This document shows positions 1 through 8,225 of a stretch of DNA of 64,000 nucleotides, in pieces. The position numbers were made by a program, and so were the translations under genes. Source of the stretch: Burkholderia sp. Bp8992 (lineage in GTDB: Bacteria; Pseudomonadota; Gammaproteobacteria; Burkholderiales; Burkholderiaceae); contig NZ_QTQI01000031.1 in the NCBI RefSeq assembly GCF_003853705.1, forward strand, positions 1 through 64,000, read 5' to 3'. The notes beneath the pieces were generated by a model, which was given only the letters and a program-made list of their open reading frames with translations, was not told where the DNA came from and did no database searches. Numbering within the stretch: position 1 is the first letter of the stretch; every line of letters starts with the position of its first letter.

Positions 1-642
1 CTCGCGCTTTCCGCAACGGCCCTCGCCGCGTGCTCGACCGCCTCCGGCCCGACCTTCAGCGCCTCCGAACTGCAGCCGCGCGACGGCGTGCGCACGTTCC
101 AGGTGGACTGCCACGGCCTGCTGTCGGGCCCGCAGACCTGCATGAAGGCCGCCCGAAAGATCTGCGGCGACGAGCCCGTGCGCGCCGTCGATTCGGCCCG
201 CGCGCTGCGCGACAAATCCGATCCGGCCACGCTGGTCTTCCAGTGCGGCGCGGCGCCGGCCGAAGCGGCCTCGGCCGCCGCACCGGCAACCGCCGCCGTC
301 GAACAGGTGAACCTGTCGGGCGACGCGCTGTTCGCCACCGATCACGCGACGCTCGCGCCGACCGCGCGCGAATCGCTCGACCGGCTGCTGAACGAGCGCA
401 AGGACCACGCGTACTCGCAGGTGTCGGTTACCGGCTTCACCGACTCGGTGGGCAGCGACGACTACAACCTCGCGCTGTCGAAGCGCCGCGCCGAATCGGT
501 CGCCGCCTATCTGAAGGCACACGGCCTGAAGACCGACTCGATGACGGTGTCGGGCCGCGGCAAGGCCGATCCGGTCGCATCGAACGCGACGCCCGAAGGC
601 CGCGCGAGCAACCGCCGCGTCGAAATCCGGCTGCAGCACTGA
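1..642 (+). CDS. OmpA-family outer-membrane lipoprotein (5' end outside window)
   Basis: The reading frame is open from base 1, so the start lies upstream of the window. The visible N-terminus reads LALSATALAAC, a lipobox whose Cys would be lipidated. After a variable segment of about 85 residues comes an OmpA C-terminal peptidoglycan-binding domain: GDALFATDHATL, then TGFTDSVGSDDYN, then LSKRRAESVAAYL, ending in SNRRVEIRL. This is the typical OmpA/MotB fold that binds diaminopimelate in the periplasm. The role is inferred to be anchoring the outer membrane to the cell wall. A GC-rich hairpin follows the stop. Confidence 0.9.
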   Translation, partial: LALSATALAACSTASGPTFSASELQPRDGVRTFQVDCHGLLSGPQTCMKAARKICGDEPVRAVDSARALRDKSDPATLVFQCGAAPAEAASAAAPATAAVEQVNLSGDALFATDHATLAPTARESLDRLLNERKDHAYSQVSVTGFTDSVGSDDYNLALSKRRAESVAAYLKAHGLKTDSMTVSGRGKADPVASNATPEGRASNRRVEIRLQH

Positions 643-1024
643 GCAGCCGGCCGCCGCACCTGCGGCGGCCGATCCGGCAGGCCGCCAGCGGCGCGCCGGA
701 CAACGCGGGCGCCGCAACGCCGGCGCCCCGCTCCCGTGGGGCCGGCGGGGATGTCAAAGTTCGTCACGTCCTGCCAAAACCGGCGATTTCCATGCCACAA
801 TCGCCGCAGACAGTCGCCGGGGCAGCCTGCCCGAATCGCGCGCGCGCCAGGCGCGCCCGACGACACGCCGGAATCCGGCTGCCGCCCTCGCGAACCTCGT
901 CGTCCGATTCGCGTACCGCGACGCACCGGCGCGAATCCAACCATGACAACCCACGGCGCGCCGCTTCCGGGCCAGACGCTCGACGCGATGCCCGGACGCA
1001 CGACGCCGCAGAGGAAACCAACCG
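643..1024. other. Intergenic region before the DUF2827 cluster
   Basis: This 382-base gap holds the post-ompA hairpin and a second GC-rich imperfect hairpin around 718-747 (GCCGG..CCCC / GGGG CCGGC). Just after it, CACAAT near 799 could be a -10 for the DUF2827 cluster, but no convincing -35 is visible. I see no credible coding sequence here; the reading frames are open only because of high GC. Confidence 0.5.
648..671 (+). terminator. Hairpin after the OmpA-like gene
   Basis: A perfect stem starts 6 bases after the stop. GGCCGCCGCA at 649-658 pairs with TGCGGCGGCC at 661-670, and 648/671 add one more pair. The loop is only two bases. No T-run follows, so it may be a 3'-end stabiliser or a Rho-type end rather than a classical terminator. 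Confidence 0.45.
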
Positions 1025-2170
1025 GTGACGGACATCAATGAAGCCGCCGCGGGCGGCACCCGCAAGCAACGGCCGGCTGTCGGCATCTCGCTGTTTGCGC
1101 GCGACGGCCAGGCGATCTGGGAAAACGGCATTCACCAGAACATCGCGTTCCTCGCGATGATGCTCAAGCGCTCGGATCGCGTCGGCCCCGTCTATTTCCT
1201 GAACGGCGGCGATGCGAACGCGCTGCCGGCCGGCCTCGAACTCGACGGCCTCGACATCCCGCTCGTGAAACCCGCCGACGTCACGCACGAACTCGACGTC
1301 GTGATCGAAATGGGCGCGCAGCTGCCGGTCGAATGGCTCCGGCACATGAAGGCACTCGGCAAGAAGATCGCCGCGTTCTTCTGCGGGCACGTCTATGCGG
1401 GCCTGTGCGAAACGCCGATCTTCGGGAAACCGTCGGGGCACGTGTTCAACGGCGCGCCGTTCGACGAAGTATGGCTGCTGCCGCAATACGACAAGACCGC
1501 CGCGCCGATGCTGCAGACCATCCTGCGTGCGCCCGTCCATCTGATGCCGCACATCTGGTCGCCGTACTTCCTCGAGCGCCGCGTCGCCGTGATCGCCGGC
1601 GAAGGTGCGACGTTCGGCTATCAGCCCGGCGCCCGCCCGTGGCGCCTCGCGATGCTCGAACCGAACATCTCGGTCGCCAAGTCCTGCCACTACCCGATGC
1701 TCGCGTGCGACGAGTTCTACCGCGCGCGGCCGGACGCGGTGCAGCACATGTTCGTCGTCAACGCGATGCACATGAAGGAGCATCCGACCTTCGTGCACTT
1801 CGCGAACAGCCTCGATCTCGTCCGCCAGCACAAGGCGACCTTCGAACCGCGCCTCGACCTGCCGGGCTTCATGGCGCGCCACGCGGATGCGGTCGTGTCG
1901 CACCACTGGGAAAACGGGCAGAACTATCTGTATTACGACGTGCTGTACGGCGGCTATCCGCTGATCCACAACTCGACGCTGATCGGCGACGCCGGCTATT
2001 ACTACCCGGATTTCGACGCCGCCGCGGGCGGCCGCGCGCTGCTCGACGCGTGGCTGCATCACGACGAACGCCTCGACGACTACCGCACGAAAGCCGGCCG
2101 GCTGCTGCAATCGGTCTCGATCGACAATCCCGCGAACCTCGACGCGTTTGTCTCGCGTCTGGTCGCCTGA
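1025..2170 (+). CDS. DUF2827 protein, paralogue 1 (possible GT-B-like glycosyltransferase)
   Basis: This 381-residue protein has a GTG start with GAGG about 10 bases upstream. No signal peptide or membrane segment is seen, so it is probably cytoplasmic. It matches the DUF2827 pattern: IWENGIHQN at 31-39, EMGAQL at 95-100, PHIWSPYF at 175-182, LEPNISVAKS at 211-220, SHHWENGQNYLYYD at 292-305, YPLIHNS at 311-317 and GYYYPDFD near 324. The C-terminal SHxWENxxNY...YPLIHN block resembles the donor-sugar site of GT-B glycosyltransferases; that is inference, as the family has no established function. It is the first of three tandem paralogues, 14 bases before the next. Confidence 0.85.
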   Translation: MTDINEAAAGGTRKQRPAVGISLFARDGQAIWENGIHQNIAFLAMMLKRSDRVGPVYFLNGGDANALPAGLELDGLDIPLVKPADVTHELDVVIEMGAQLPVEWLRHMKALGKKIAAFFCGHVYAGLCETPIFGKPSGHVFNGAPFDEVWLLPQYDKTAAPMLQTILRAPVHLMPHIWSPYFLERRVAVIAGEGATFGYQPGARPWRLAMLEPNISVAKSCHYPMLACDEFYRARPDAVQHMFVVNAMHMKEHPTFVHFANSLDLVRQHKATFEPRLDLPGFMARHADAVVSHHWENGQNYLYYDVLYGGYPLIHNSTLIGDAGYYYPDFDAAAGGRALLDAWLHHDERLDDYRTKAGRLLQSVSIDNPANLDAFVSRLVA

Positions 2171-2184
2171 ACCGGAGCATACGC

Positions 2185-3339
2185 ATGTCGGACTCCAATG
2201 CCCGTCAAGCGCCCGGCGAGGGCAAGCGTCTCGTCGTCGGCGTGTCGCTGTTCGTGCGCGGCGCCGGCCAGTCGCTGTGGGAAAACGGCATCTTCCAGAA
2301 CTGCCTGCTGCTGATCCTGCTGCTGCGCCAGTCGCCGCTCGTCGCGGAAGCCGTGATGGTGAACGGCGGCGAGCAGGTTGCCGACCCGCAGATGATGCTC
2401 GGCGAGTGGGACGTGCCGCTGCTGTCGATGGACGAAGCGCTCGAGCGCTGCGACGTGCTGATCGAGATGAGCGCGCAGTTCGGCGCGGACTACCTGCGCG
2501 CGTTCCGCGACCGCGGCGGCAAGGTCGTCACGATGCGGGTCGGCAACGACTACGTGATCGACATCGAACGCGCGATGTTCGACAAGCCGTCGGGCTTCCT
2601 GTTCTCGGGCGCGCCGTACGACGCTGTGTGGACGATTCCCGAGTTCGAGCGCTCGTGCCTGCACTATTACCAGACCGGCCTGCGCGCGCCCGTCACGATC
2701 GTCCCGCACATCTGGCATCCGATGCTGTTCGACAAGGCGCGCGCGACGCTCGGCGCCGGCCTGACGTTCGGCTATCAGCCCGGCAAGCCGCGCTGGCGCG
2801 TGACGATGTTCGAACCGAATATCTGCATGGTGAAGACAAGCGTCATCCCGATGCTGGTCACGGAAGAGGCGTACCGCGCCAATCCGAGGTTCCTCGAGTT
2901 CGTGCGCGTGTGCAACACGATCCACCTGAAGGAACATGCGACGTTCGTCCACTTCGCGAAGAGCCTCGACATCGTGAACCACGGCGTCACGACGTTCGAA
3001 AGCCGCTATGCGGTGTACGAGTTCATGGCTGCGTACGGCGATGCGGTGGTATCGCACACGTGGGAAAACGCGCAGAACTACCTGTACTACGAGCTGCTGT
3101 ACGGCGACTATCCGCTGATCCACAACTCGCCGTTCCTCGGCAAGGCCGGGTATTTCTATCCGGACTTCGACTGCCAGGCCGGCGGCCGCGCGCTGCTGCA
3201 GGCGTTCGACGAGCACGACGCGAATCTCGACGCCTATCGCGAGCAGTCGAAGCACGTGCTCGATTCGGTCAGCATCTACAACCCCGAGAATGTCGCGGCC
3301 TACACGGACGCGATCGCTTCCCTCTATCGCGACGCGTGA
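2185..3339 (+). CDS. DUF2827 protein, paralogue 2
   Basis: 384 residues. The ATG at 2185 is chosen because CGGAG lies 8 bases upstream and the homology with paralogue 1 begins just after it; the frame is open much further upstream only by chance. Shared blocks are SLWENGIFQN, VPHIWHPM, FEPNICMVKTSVIPML, HLKEHATFVHFAKSLDIV, SHTWENAQNYLYYE (Ser290 onward) and YPLIHNSPFLGKAGYFYP. It is clearly a tandem duplicate of the preceding gene but diverged (HHWENG becomes HTWENA), suggesting a different substrate rather than redundancy. No function is known. It is co-oriented with, and only 14 bases from, the first paralogue, so the two are probably one transcript. Confidence 0.85.
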   Translation: MSDSNARQAPGEGKRLVVGVSLFVRGAGQSLWENGIFQNCLLLILLLRQSPLVAEAVMVNGGEQVADPQMMLGEWDVPLLSMDEALERCDVLIEMSAQFGADYLRAFRDRGGKVVTMRVGNDYVIDIERAMFDKPSGFLFSGAPYDAVWTIPEFERSCLHYYQTGLRAPVTIVPHIWHPMLFDKARATLGAGLTFGYQPGKPRWRVTMFEPNICMVKTSVIPMLVTEEAYRANPRFLEFVRVCNTIHLKEHATFVHFAKSLDIVNHGVTTFESRYAVYEFMAAYGDAVVSHTWENAQNYLYYELLYGDYPLIHNSPFLGKAGYFYPDFDCQAGGRALLQAFDEHDANLDAYREQSKHVLDSVSIYNPENVAAYTDAIASLYRDA

Positions 3340-3364
3340 CGCGCCGCCCTTTACGGACTCCGAC

Positions 3365-3832
3365 ATGACCGCACGCCCGCTCCTCACCCGCGCCAAATGG
3401 CTGATCGGCTGCGCCGCCGCTTCGATCGCGATCGGTGCGCACGCGCAAGCCGCCGGCGAATCGGCCGACACGCTGCTCCGCGACTCGGATGCCGTGTTCA
3501 AGCAGCTCGACGCCGGCCAGTACGGCGCGGTGTGGACCGACGCCGCCGCGTTCGTGAAGGCGCGCATCAAGCAGGACCAGTTCGCGGCCGACATGCAGCA
3601 TGCACGCCAGTCGGTCGGCACGGTCAGCCATCGCGGCTGGGCGCAAGTCACGCGCATCCGCTACGAACGTACGCCGGGGATGCCCGACGGGCTCTACGCG
3701 AACGTCGATTACGCGACGACGCTGACGAGCGGCTCCACGGTGTTCGAGAAGCTGAGCTTCCGCCTCGAGGACGACGGCCGCTGGCACCTGACGGGCTACG
3801 TGCCGCGCCAGTCGCAAAACTTCGCGCAATAA
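3365..3832 (+). CDS. Secreted DUF4019-type protein
   Basis: 155 residues starting at ATG 3365, 25 bases after paralogue 2. Residues 1-29 form a signal peptide (KWLIGCAAASIAIGAHAQA), so the mature protein is periplasmic or exported. The rest (ADTLLRDSDAVFKQLDAGQYGAVWTDAAAFVKARI ... WAQVTRIRYER ... VDYATTL ... DGRWHLTGYVP) fits the DUF4019 family, a small cone-like fold of unknown function. It sits between two DUF2827 genes with short gaps on both sides, implying co-transcription. Its job is unknown; as the only exported product of the tandem set it could act at the envelope end of the pathway. Confidence 0.75.
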   Translation: MTARPLLTRAKWLIGCAAASIAIGAHAQAAGESADTLLRDSDAVFKQLDAGQYGAVWTDAAAFVKARIKQDQFAADMQHARQSVGTVSHRGWAQVTRIRYERTPGMPDGLYANVDYATTLTSGSTVFEKLSFRLEDDGRWHLTGYVPRQSQNFAQ

Positions 3833-3865
3833 GCCGCGCGCCGCCCGCCCCACGGAGCCGATCCG

Positions 3866-5002
3866 ATGAAACTCAATGTCGCGATTACGATGAACGTGCA
3901 GCGCGACGCGACGCAGTCGATCTGGTACAACGGCGCGAACCAGCACTGCGTGTACCTGTACATGCTGCTGAAGCAGTCGCCGCTGATCGGCGAGGTCTGG
4001 CTTGCACACGACAACGGCATCACCGAGTATCCGCAGGCGCTGATGATGGACGCGTTCGGCGACGCGCTGCGGCCGCTGTCGGCCGTCGTCCACCAGACCG
4101 ACCTGCTGATCGAGATGAATGCGTTCGTCGATCCGTCGCACACGGACGTCGTGCGCCAGCGCGGCGGCAAGTGCGTGTCGTATCGCTTCGGCAACGACTA
4201 CGTGATCGCGGTCGAGACGATCAACTTCGAGAAGAACGACTGGCGGCCGAACCCGCACCGCGTGCAGTTCGACGAGATCTGGACCAACCCGCAGCACATG
4301 CACACGTGCGCGGCCTATTTCCAGGCCGTGTATCGCGCGCCGGTGATCGAACTGCCGCACATCTGGTCACCGTATTTCATCGAGCGCAGCCTCGACGCCG
4401 ACCCTGAACTGAAGGCGCGCTTCGGCTACCGCAACCACGGCCCGGCCAAGCGCATCGCGTTCTTCGAGCCGAACCTGAACGTCGTGAAAAGCGCGATCGT
4501 GCCGATGCTCGCCGCGAACGCGTGCTACGTCGAACACCCGGAGCTCGTCGAGCACGTGTACATGACCAACACGTTCGACAAGAAGGAAAACGTCGCCTTC
4601 AAGCATCTCGCGCTCGGGCTCGAGATGGTGCGCGACGGCAAGGCGACCGCCGACGTGCGCGCGCCGTTCGTCGCATGGGCCGCGCATCACACCGACATCG
4701 TCGTGTCGCACCACTGGGAAAACGGCCTCAACTACCTGCTGTACGACGCGCTGTACGGCAACTACCCGCTCGTGCACAACTCGCCGTTCCTGCGTGACGT
4801 CGGCTACTACTACCCGGACTTCGAGATCTTCGATGCGGCACGCGCGATCGCGACCGCCGCGCAGACGCACGACGCGCGGCTCGACGACTACGCGGCCGCG
4901 GCCCGCCGCTGCCTGCACCAGGTCGACACGCTCGCCGAGCACAACGTCCGCGCATACTCCGAGCAGATCCAGACGCTGTTCGCCGGCCGCGCGCTCGGCT
5001 GA
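3866..5002 (+). CDS. DUF2827 protein, paralogue 3
   Basis: 378 residues, ATG with GGAG 8 bases upstream, 33 bases after the DUF4019 gene. Conserved blocks are IWYNGANQH (19-27), LPHIWSPYFIERS, FFEPNLNVVKSAIVPML, SHHWENGLNYLLYD (Ser281 onward), YPLVHNSPFLRDVGYYYPDFE. The N-terminal Glu of WENG is replaced by Tyr, and the usual KEHPTFVHFA block is KKENVAFKHLA, so this copy is the most diverged of the tandem three. It is the last gene of the rightward cluster; the next gene faces it. The function is uncharacterised, and the glycosyltransferase-like reading of the C-terminal motif is inference. Confidence 0.85.
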   Translation: MKLNVAITMNVQRDATQSIWYNGANQHCVYLYMLLKQSPLIGEVWLAHDNGITEYPQALMMDAFGDALRPLSAVVHQTDLLIEMNAFVDPSHTDVVRQRGGKCVSYRFGNDYVIAVETINFEKNDWRPNPHRVQFDEIWTNPQHMHTCAAYFQAVYRAPVIELPHIWSPYFIERSLDADPELKARFGYRNHGPAKRIAFFEPNLNVVKSAIVPMLAANACYVEHPELVEHVYMTNTFDKKENVAFKHLALGLEMVRDGKATADVRAPFVAWAAHHTDIVVSHHWENGLNYLLYDALYGNYPLVHNSPFLRDVGYYYPDFEIFDAARAIATAAQTHDARLDDYAAAARRCLHQVDTLAEHNVRAYSEQIQTLFAGRALG

Positions 5003-5030
5003 CCGCCCCTTCGGACGCGCGCCGGCTGCG

Positions 5031-5447
5031 CTACACCAGCACGCGATCGCCGCTTTGCGCGGCGAACACGCGGCCATGCCGCCGTCCCATGCGGGCGAGC
5101 ACGCCAAAACGACGTAGCGCCTGCCCGCTTACGCTGCCGGCTTGCCTGGCGAGGCTGTCGGACACGCCGCGCGCGATCGCCGAATCGTCGCCGCACGCGC
5201 CGGCGATGACGCCCGCGTAATAGTGTCGCGCGGCCAGCTCGCGGTCGTTGGCATCGAGCGGTTTCATCCGCTGGATACCGCGTGCGACGGCTTTCAGGCC
5301 GTCGAGATACGGTGCGACGTCGATCGGCACATCGGTCGACTCGGCGCCCAGTTGCCGCAGCATGTCGGCCAACTCGGCGAGCGCGACGAGGTCGCGCGCA
5401 TCGGTTGCCTGCGTGCCCGTTCCGACTCCGGCCTTCGTCCCCGCCAT
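5031..5447 (-). CDS. Hypothetical protein
   Basis: 138 residues. The start at 5447 (MAGTKAGVGTG...) is supported by AAAGGGG a few bases upstream; the frame extends further up without a better site. It is soluble, rich in Ala, Asp and Arg, with no signal peptide, membrane segment or motif I recognise. The central stretch ALAELADMLRQLGAES and YLDGLKAVARGIQRM is predicted helical. It converges on the third DUF2827 gene with a 28-base gap and lies downstream of the EAL-domain gene on the same strand, 46 bases away, so the two may be co-transcribed. Function unknown. Confidence 0.55.
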   Translation of the reverse strand: MAGTKAGVGTGTQATDARDLVALAELADMLRQLGAESTDVPIDVAPYLDGLKAVARGIQRMKPLDANDRELAARHYYAGVIAGACGDDSAIARGVSDSLARQAGSVSGQALRRFGVLARMGRRHGRVFAAQSGDRVLV

Positions 5448-5493
5448 GCCACACCCCTTTGCGATTCGTCCCGCCGTGCCCGTTTTCACGCCG

Positions 5494-6297
5494 TCACGCG
5501 GCGGCCGGCGACCGCCATGAAAAGCGGATGCCCTGCGCCCATGCAACGCCGGCATCCATGATGATCTGCCGGTCCATCTCGCTCTCCACGCCTTCGACGA
5601 CGACGTGCCGCGCGCCTTCGTGCGCGAACGCGATCAGCCTGCGGAACTGGTAGCGCCCGATCGCGTTGCGCTTGATCATCGACAGGATCGACCGGTCGAG
5701 CTTCACGATGTCGGGATTGCCGACCACCAGATTGTTCAATGCGCTGAAGCCGACGCCGAAATCGTCGATCGCGATCCGGCAACCGGCCTGCTGGAAGCGG
5801 TTCACGAACGACCGGCCCGCGACAGGGTTCAGCGGCCCCGTCTCCGTGATCTCGACCACCAGCCGCGCCGCCACCGACGGCTCGCGCTCGAGCCGCCTGA
5901 AGATCGCCAGCCACGCGTCGTCGACGACCGCGCTCGCAGCCGCGACGTTGCACCCGTAAATCGCGGCCGGATCGGCGCGCAGCGCGTCGATCGTCCGGCC
6001 GACCACGAGCCGGTCGAACCAGCGCATCAGCCCGAGCGCCTCGAGGCGCGGCAGGAAGGCAAGCGGCGGCAGCGCATCGCGCTCGCCCCACCGCAACCGC
6101 GCCAGGCGCTCCTGGTACAGCACGCCGCCCGACAGGTCGGCCCGGCACACCGGTTCATGCGCGAACCCGAGCCGGCTTTCCACGAAACTGCGTACCGATG
6201 CGAGATCGGCATGATCGTCGGGAGCGCCGAACACGAGATCGATCTCGTCACGATTCACTTCCCGATTCGCCTCCAGGCGAGCTTCGACCGCATTCAT
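5494..6297 (-). CDS. Stand-alone EAL-domain protein, probably degenerate
   Basis: 267 residues from ATG 6297, which has GGAG 6 bases upstream; ATG 6351 or TTG 6360 would add an N-terminal extension with weaker signals. EAL-family blocks seen are GCNVAAASAVVDD, RLVVEITETGPL, IAIDDFGVGFSALNNL, DIVKLDRSIL and HVVVEGVESE. EAL enzymes hydrolyse cyclic di-GMP. Here the signature expected as E-A-L-x-R-W reads L-A-R-L-R-W, so the first metal-binding Glu seems absent, and the C-terminal QGY.F..P is QGIRFSWRSP. No GGDEF or sensor domain is present. It may be a c-di-GMP receptor or a protein-binding scaffold rather than a phosphodiesterase. Confidence 0.8.
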   Translation of the reverse strand: MNAVEARLEANREVNRDEIDLVFGAPDDHADLASVRSFVESRLGFAHEPVCRADLSGGVLYQERLARLRWGERDALPPLAFLPRLEALGLMRWFDRLVVGRTIDALRADPAAIYGCNVAAASAVVDDAWLAIFRRLEREPSVAARLVVEITETGPLNPVAGRSFVNRFQQAGCRIAIDDFGVGFSALNNLVVGNPDIVKLDRSILSMIKRNAIGRYQFRRLIAFAHEGARHVVVEGVESEMDRQIIMDAGVAWAQGIRFSWRSPAAA

Positions 6298-6914
6298 CCG
6301 GTGCTCCGGCAAATGGCGAGCCGCCGATCGCGGCTCGACCTCAACAAACATGCGGAGCAAACCGACCCTGACGCGCTCCGCCGCCTACCCGGCCCATCCT
6401 GTTATGTCGATTTTTTCCGGGAGCGTACTGTTCGCTTCGGCGCGCCGTCAAATTCGATATTTTCAACGATATTCGGTTACTGCAAATACACCATGCGCGG
6501 ACCGTGCCGACAGTGCGACAGGTCACACAACACAAAGTACGGAACCACGAATCCTGATCGTTTATTTTCACCACCGAGACCGCTTTATGCGAATCGATTT
6601 CTTTCGCGATACACGGTACTACAAATGGGAAAATCGTTAATTAATCAGACGAATGCACGCCCATGAAGCACCGCCCGCCTTGGGTGCGCAGGCTCGCGGC
6701 AAAGGCCCACGACTCGGGCCGCCAGCCACTGAAAATCGGCCGCCGCACATCATTCGATCGCCGCAGCATTCAATTTTCGCGTTTCAAACGATATTAACTA
6801 ATCTAAAAACGGAATCGGTTGAGATGAATCAATCATATCAAGTTTCATTTATATGATGATTATTAATTGAAACATCTTTAACAATCTTAAAGACTTGTTA
6901 ACCTATAAAATTAT

Positions 6915-6995
6915 TTCCGACGGACTTCCCTCGGAGCCGTCAATTTCGTGCCTTCAAAACCGTCGAACCGATCGGGTTCGGCGGTTTCTTTTTTT
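6915..6995 (+). ncRNA. Candidate small RNA of about 80 nt
   Basis: TATAAA at 6904-6909 is a good -10 in AT-rich DNA; the -35 is weak. About 8 bases on, the sequence folds into a first hairpin (GACGG at 6919-6923 region pairing with CCGTC at 6937-6941, with CUUC/GGAG inside) and ends in a 13-bp terminator hairpin with seven T residues. No reading frame of useful size lies between. The promoter-hairpin-terminator layout is seen; calling it an sRNA is inference. Confidence 0.4.
6957..6995 (+). terminator. Strong intrinsic terminator, possibly bidirectional
   Basis: The left arm 6957-6969 (AAACCGTCGAACC) pairs with 6975-6987 (GGTTCGGCGGTTT) through 13 pairs including one G-U, around a 5-base loop, then T7 at 6989-6995. 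On the other strand the stem ends in A/T-rich sequence giving UUUU, so it may also end transcription of the leftward DUF2827 gene that stops at 7083. Confidence 0.8.
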
Positions 6996-7082
6996 AACGG
7001 CATTATTTCGTCAGACATGAGGGCGGGACAATCCCGATGGCGGCCGGCGGCGCAATGATCATGCGCCGCGGAAAATCGGGCC

Positions 7083-8225
7083 TTACGCGACCGGCGCGCC
7101 GATCAGGTTCGCGAGCAGCCCGTCGTATTCGGCGACGAGCGCCTGATTCGCCGACGTATAGCGGCCGAGGATCTCGCGCTGGCGCCGCGTGTACGCTTCC
7201 CAGTCGTCGTCGTGCGTATGCAGCGCACGCAGCAGCGCGTCGGCGCCCTGCTGCACGTCGTTGTCCGGGTAGTAGTAGCCGAGATCGGGGGCGAGGCTCG
7301 CGTTGTGCACGAGCGGATAGCCTTGCCAGCACACGTCGAAATAGAAGTAGTTCAGCGGGTTCGACCATTGGTGTGACACGACGATGTCGGTCAGGTCGGC
7401 CAGGAACAGCGGCGTGTCGAAGCGCCCGACGAAGCTCGCCTTGCCCGCGCGCACGATGTCGAGATAATTCATCAGCATCACGAACTCGGGGCTGTCGTGC
7501 GCGAGGCGATCGGCGTTCGTTACGTGCGCGAAGCAGATCGCGTCGGGGTCGCGCCGATACGCTTCGTCGATGATCAGCATCGGATACACGCAGAACTTCA
7601 CGACGTTGTGGTTCGGCTCCATCACCGTCAGCCGCTTGCCGGGCTCGCTGCGTGGCCGATATTCGCCGTGCTCGGGCAACGTCTGCGCGCGTGCGCTCAG
7701 GAACATCGGATCCCACACGAACGGCACGACGCGCCCCGGGCAGCGGCGCAGCGACTGCAGGAACGGCAGCGACGACGGCGCGATCTGCGGAATCGCCCAC
7801 ACCTCGTCGTAGCCGCGATTGATGAACAGCGAATCCCACAGCCGGCGGCCGAACAGCATCGACTCCATCGCGTTGATGTACTCGACACCGCAGCAGTAGC
7901 TGACGAGCTTCGCGCCGCGCGCTTTCAGGTAGGCCGTCTGCTCGCCGTTGATCTGCCCGCCCAGCTCGATCACGACGTCGAGCGCATCCTTCATGTCGGC
8001 GAACGCACGCGTGTCGTACACGTTGCGATCCCACGGCAGCGCATCGGTAAGCGGCACGTCGGTGGTGTTGACCAGCGTCACGCGGTAGCCGTGCGGCGAC
8101 GCCATCAGCAGCTTCGCGAGAAACAGCGCGTTCTGCTTGATGCCGTTGATCCACAGGCTTTCGTCGGGGGCACGCAACCCGATCGTGATACCGATGCGCA
8201 GGCCGTTCAGGACAGGAGACGTCAT
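7083..8225 (-). CDS. DUF2827 protein, paralogue 4 (inverted copy)
   Basis: 380 residues, ATG at 8225 chosen where family similarity begins (MTSPVLNGLRIGITIGL). Blocks in order are LWINGIKQN, DVVIELGGQI, VPFVWDPMF, VMEPNHNVVKFCVYPML, EFVMLMNYLDIVRAGKASF, SHQWSNPLNYFYFD (Ser284 onward), YPLVHNASLAPDLGYYYPDND. It is the most divergent of the four: WENG in the C-terminal block becomes WSNP. It lies on the opposite strand from the tandem copies and divergent from the glycosyltransferase gene, with a shared 413-base gap. Family function unknown; a glycosyltransferase-like role is inferred from motif and context. Confidence 0.85.
   Translation of the reverse strand: MTSPVLNGLRIGITIGLRAPDESLWINGIKQNALFLAKLLMASPHGYRVTLVNTTDVPLTDALPWDRNVYDTRAFADMKDALDVVIELGGQINGEQTAYLKARGAKLVSYCCGVEYINAMESMLFGRRLWDSLFINRGYDEVWAIPQIAPSSLPFLQSLRRCPGRVVPFVWDPMFLSARAQTLPEHGEYRPRSEPGKRLTVMEPNHNVVKFCVYPMLIIDEAYRRDPDAICFAHVTNADRLAHDSPEFVMLMNYLDIVRAGKASFVGRFDTPLFLADLTDIVVSHQWSNPLNYFYFDVCWQGYPLVHNASLAPDLGYYYPDNDVQQGADALLRALHTHDDDWEAYTRRQREILGRYTSANQALVAEYDGLLANLIGAPVA

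Larger units (their letters stand above)
6298..7082. other. Long AT-rich intergenic region
   Basis: About 785 bases without a convincing protein gene. Base composition shifts strongly toward A/T at 6420-6660 and again at 6770-6960, unlike the rest of the window. It holds the promoter side of the EAL gene on the left and, near 6904-6995, a -10-like box, two hairpins and a strong terminator that together look like a small RNA. A 67-codon frame at 6653-6856 lacks a ribosome site and codon bias and is not called. Confidence 0.6.

Noticed and set aside
764-2110. Long open frame of over 400 codons on the minus strand across DUF2827-1
   Set aside because: It is an antisense shadow created by high GC at third positions; rich in Arg, Val and Glu, no ribosome site, and the plus-strand frame has clear family motifs. 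The same applies to similar long antisense frames opposite paralogues 2 and 3, liuD, the TonB receptor and AzgA.
1333-2184. Upstream extension of the second DUF2827 gene
   Set aside because: In-frame by chance and lies entirely over the first paralogue; the ATG at 2185 has a ribosome site and starts the family similarity.
6653-6856. 67-codon frame in the AT-rich gap
   Set aside because: No ribosome site, no codon bias, and composition changes sharply within it.
6918-6941. Possible riboswitch for the fourth DUF2827 gene
   Set aside because: It lies downstream of that gene's stop, not in its leader, and shows no known aptamer features.
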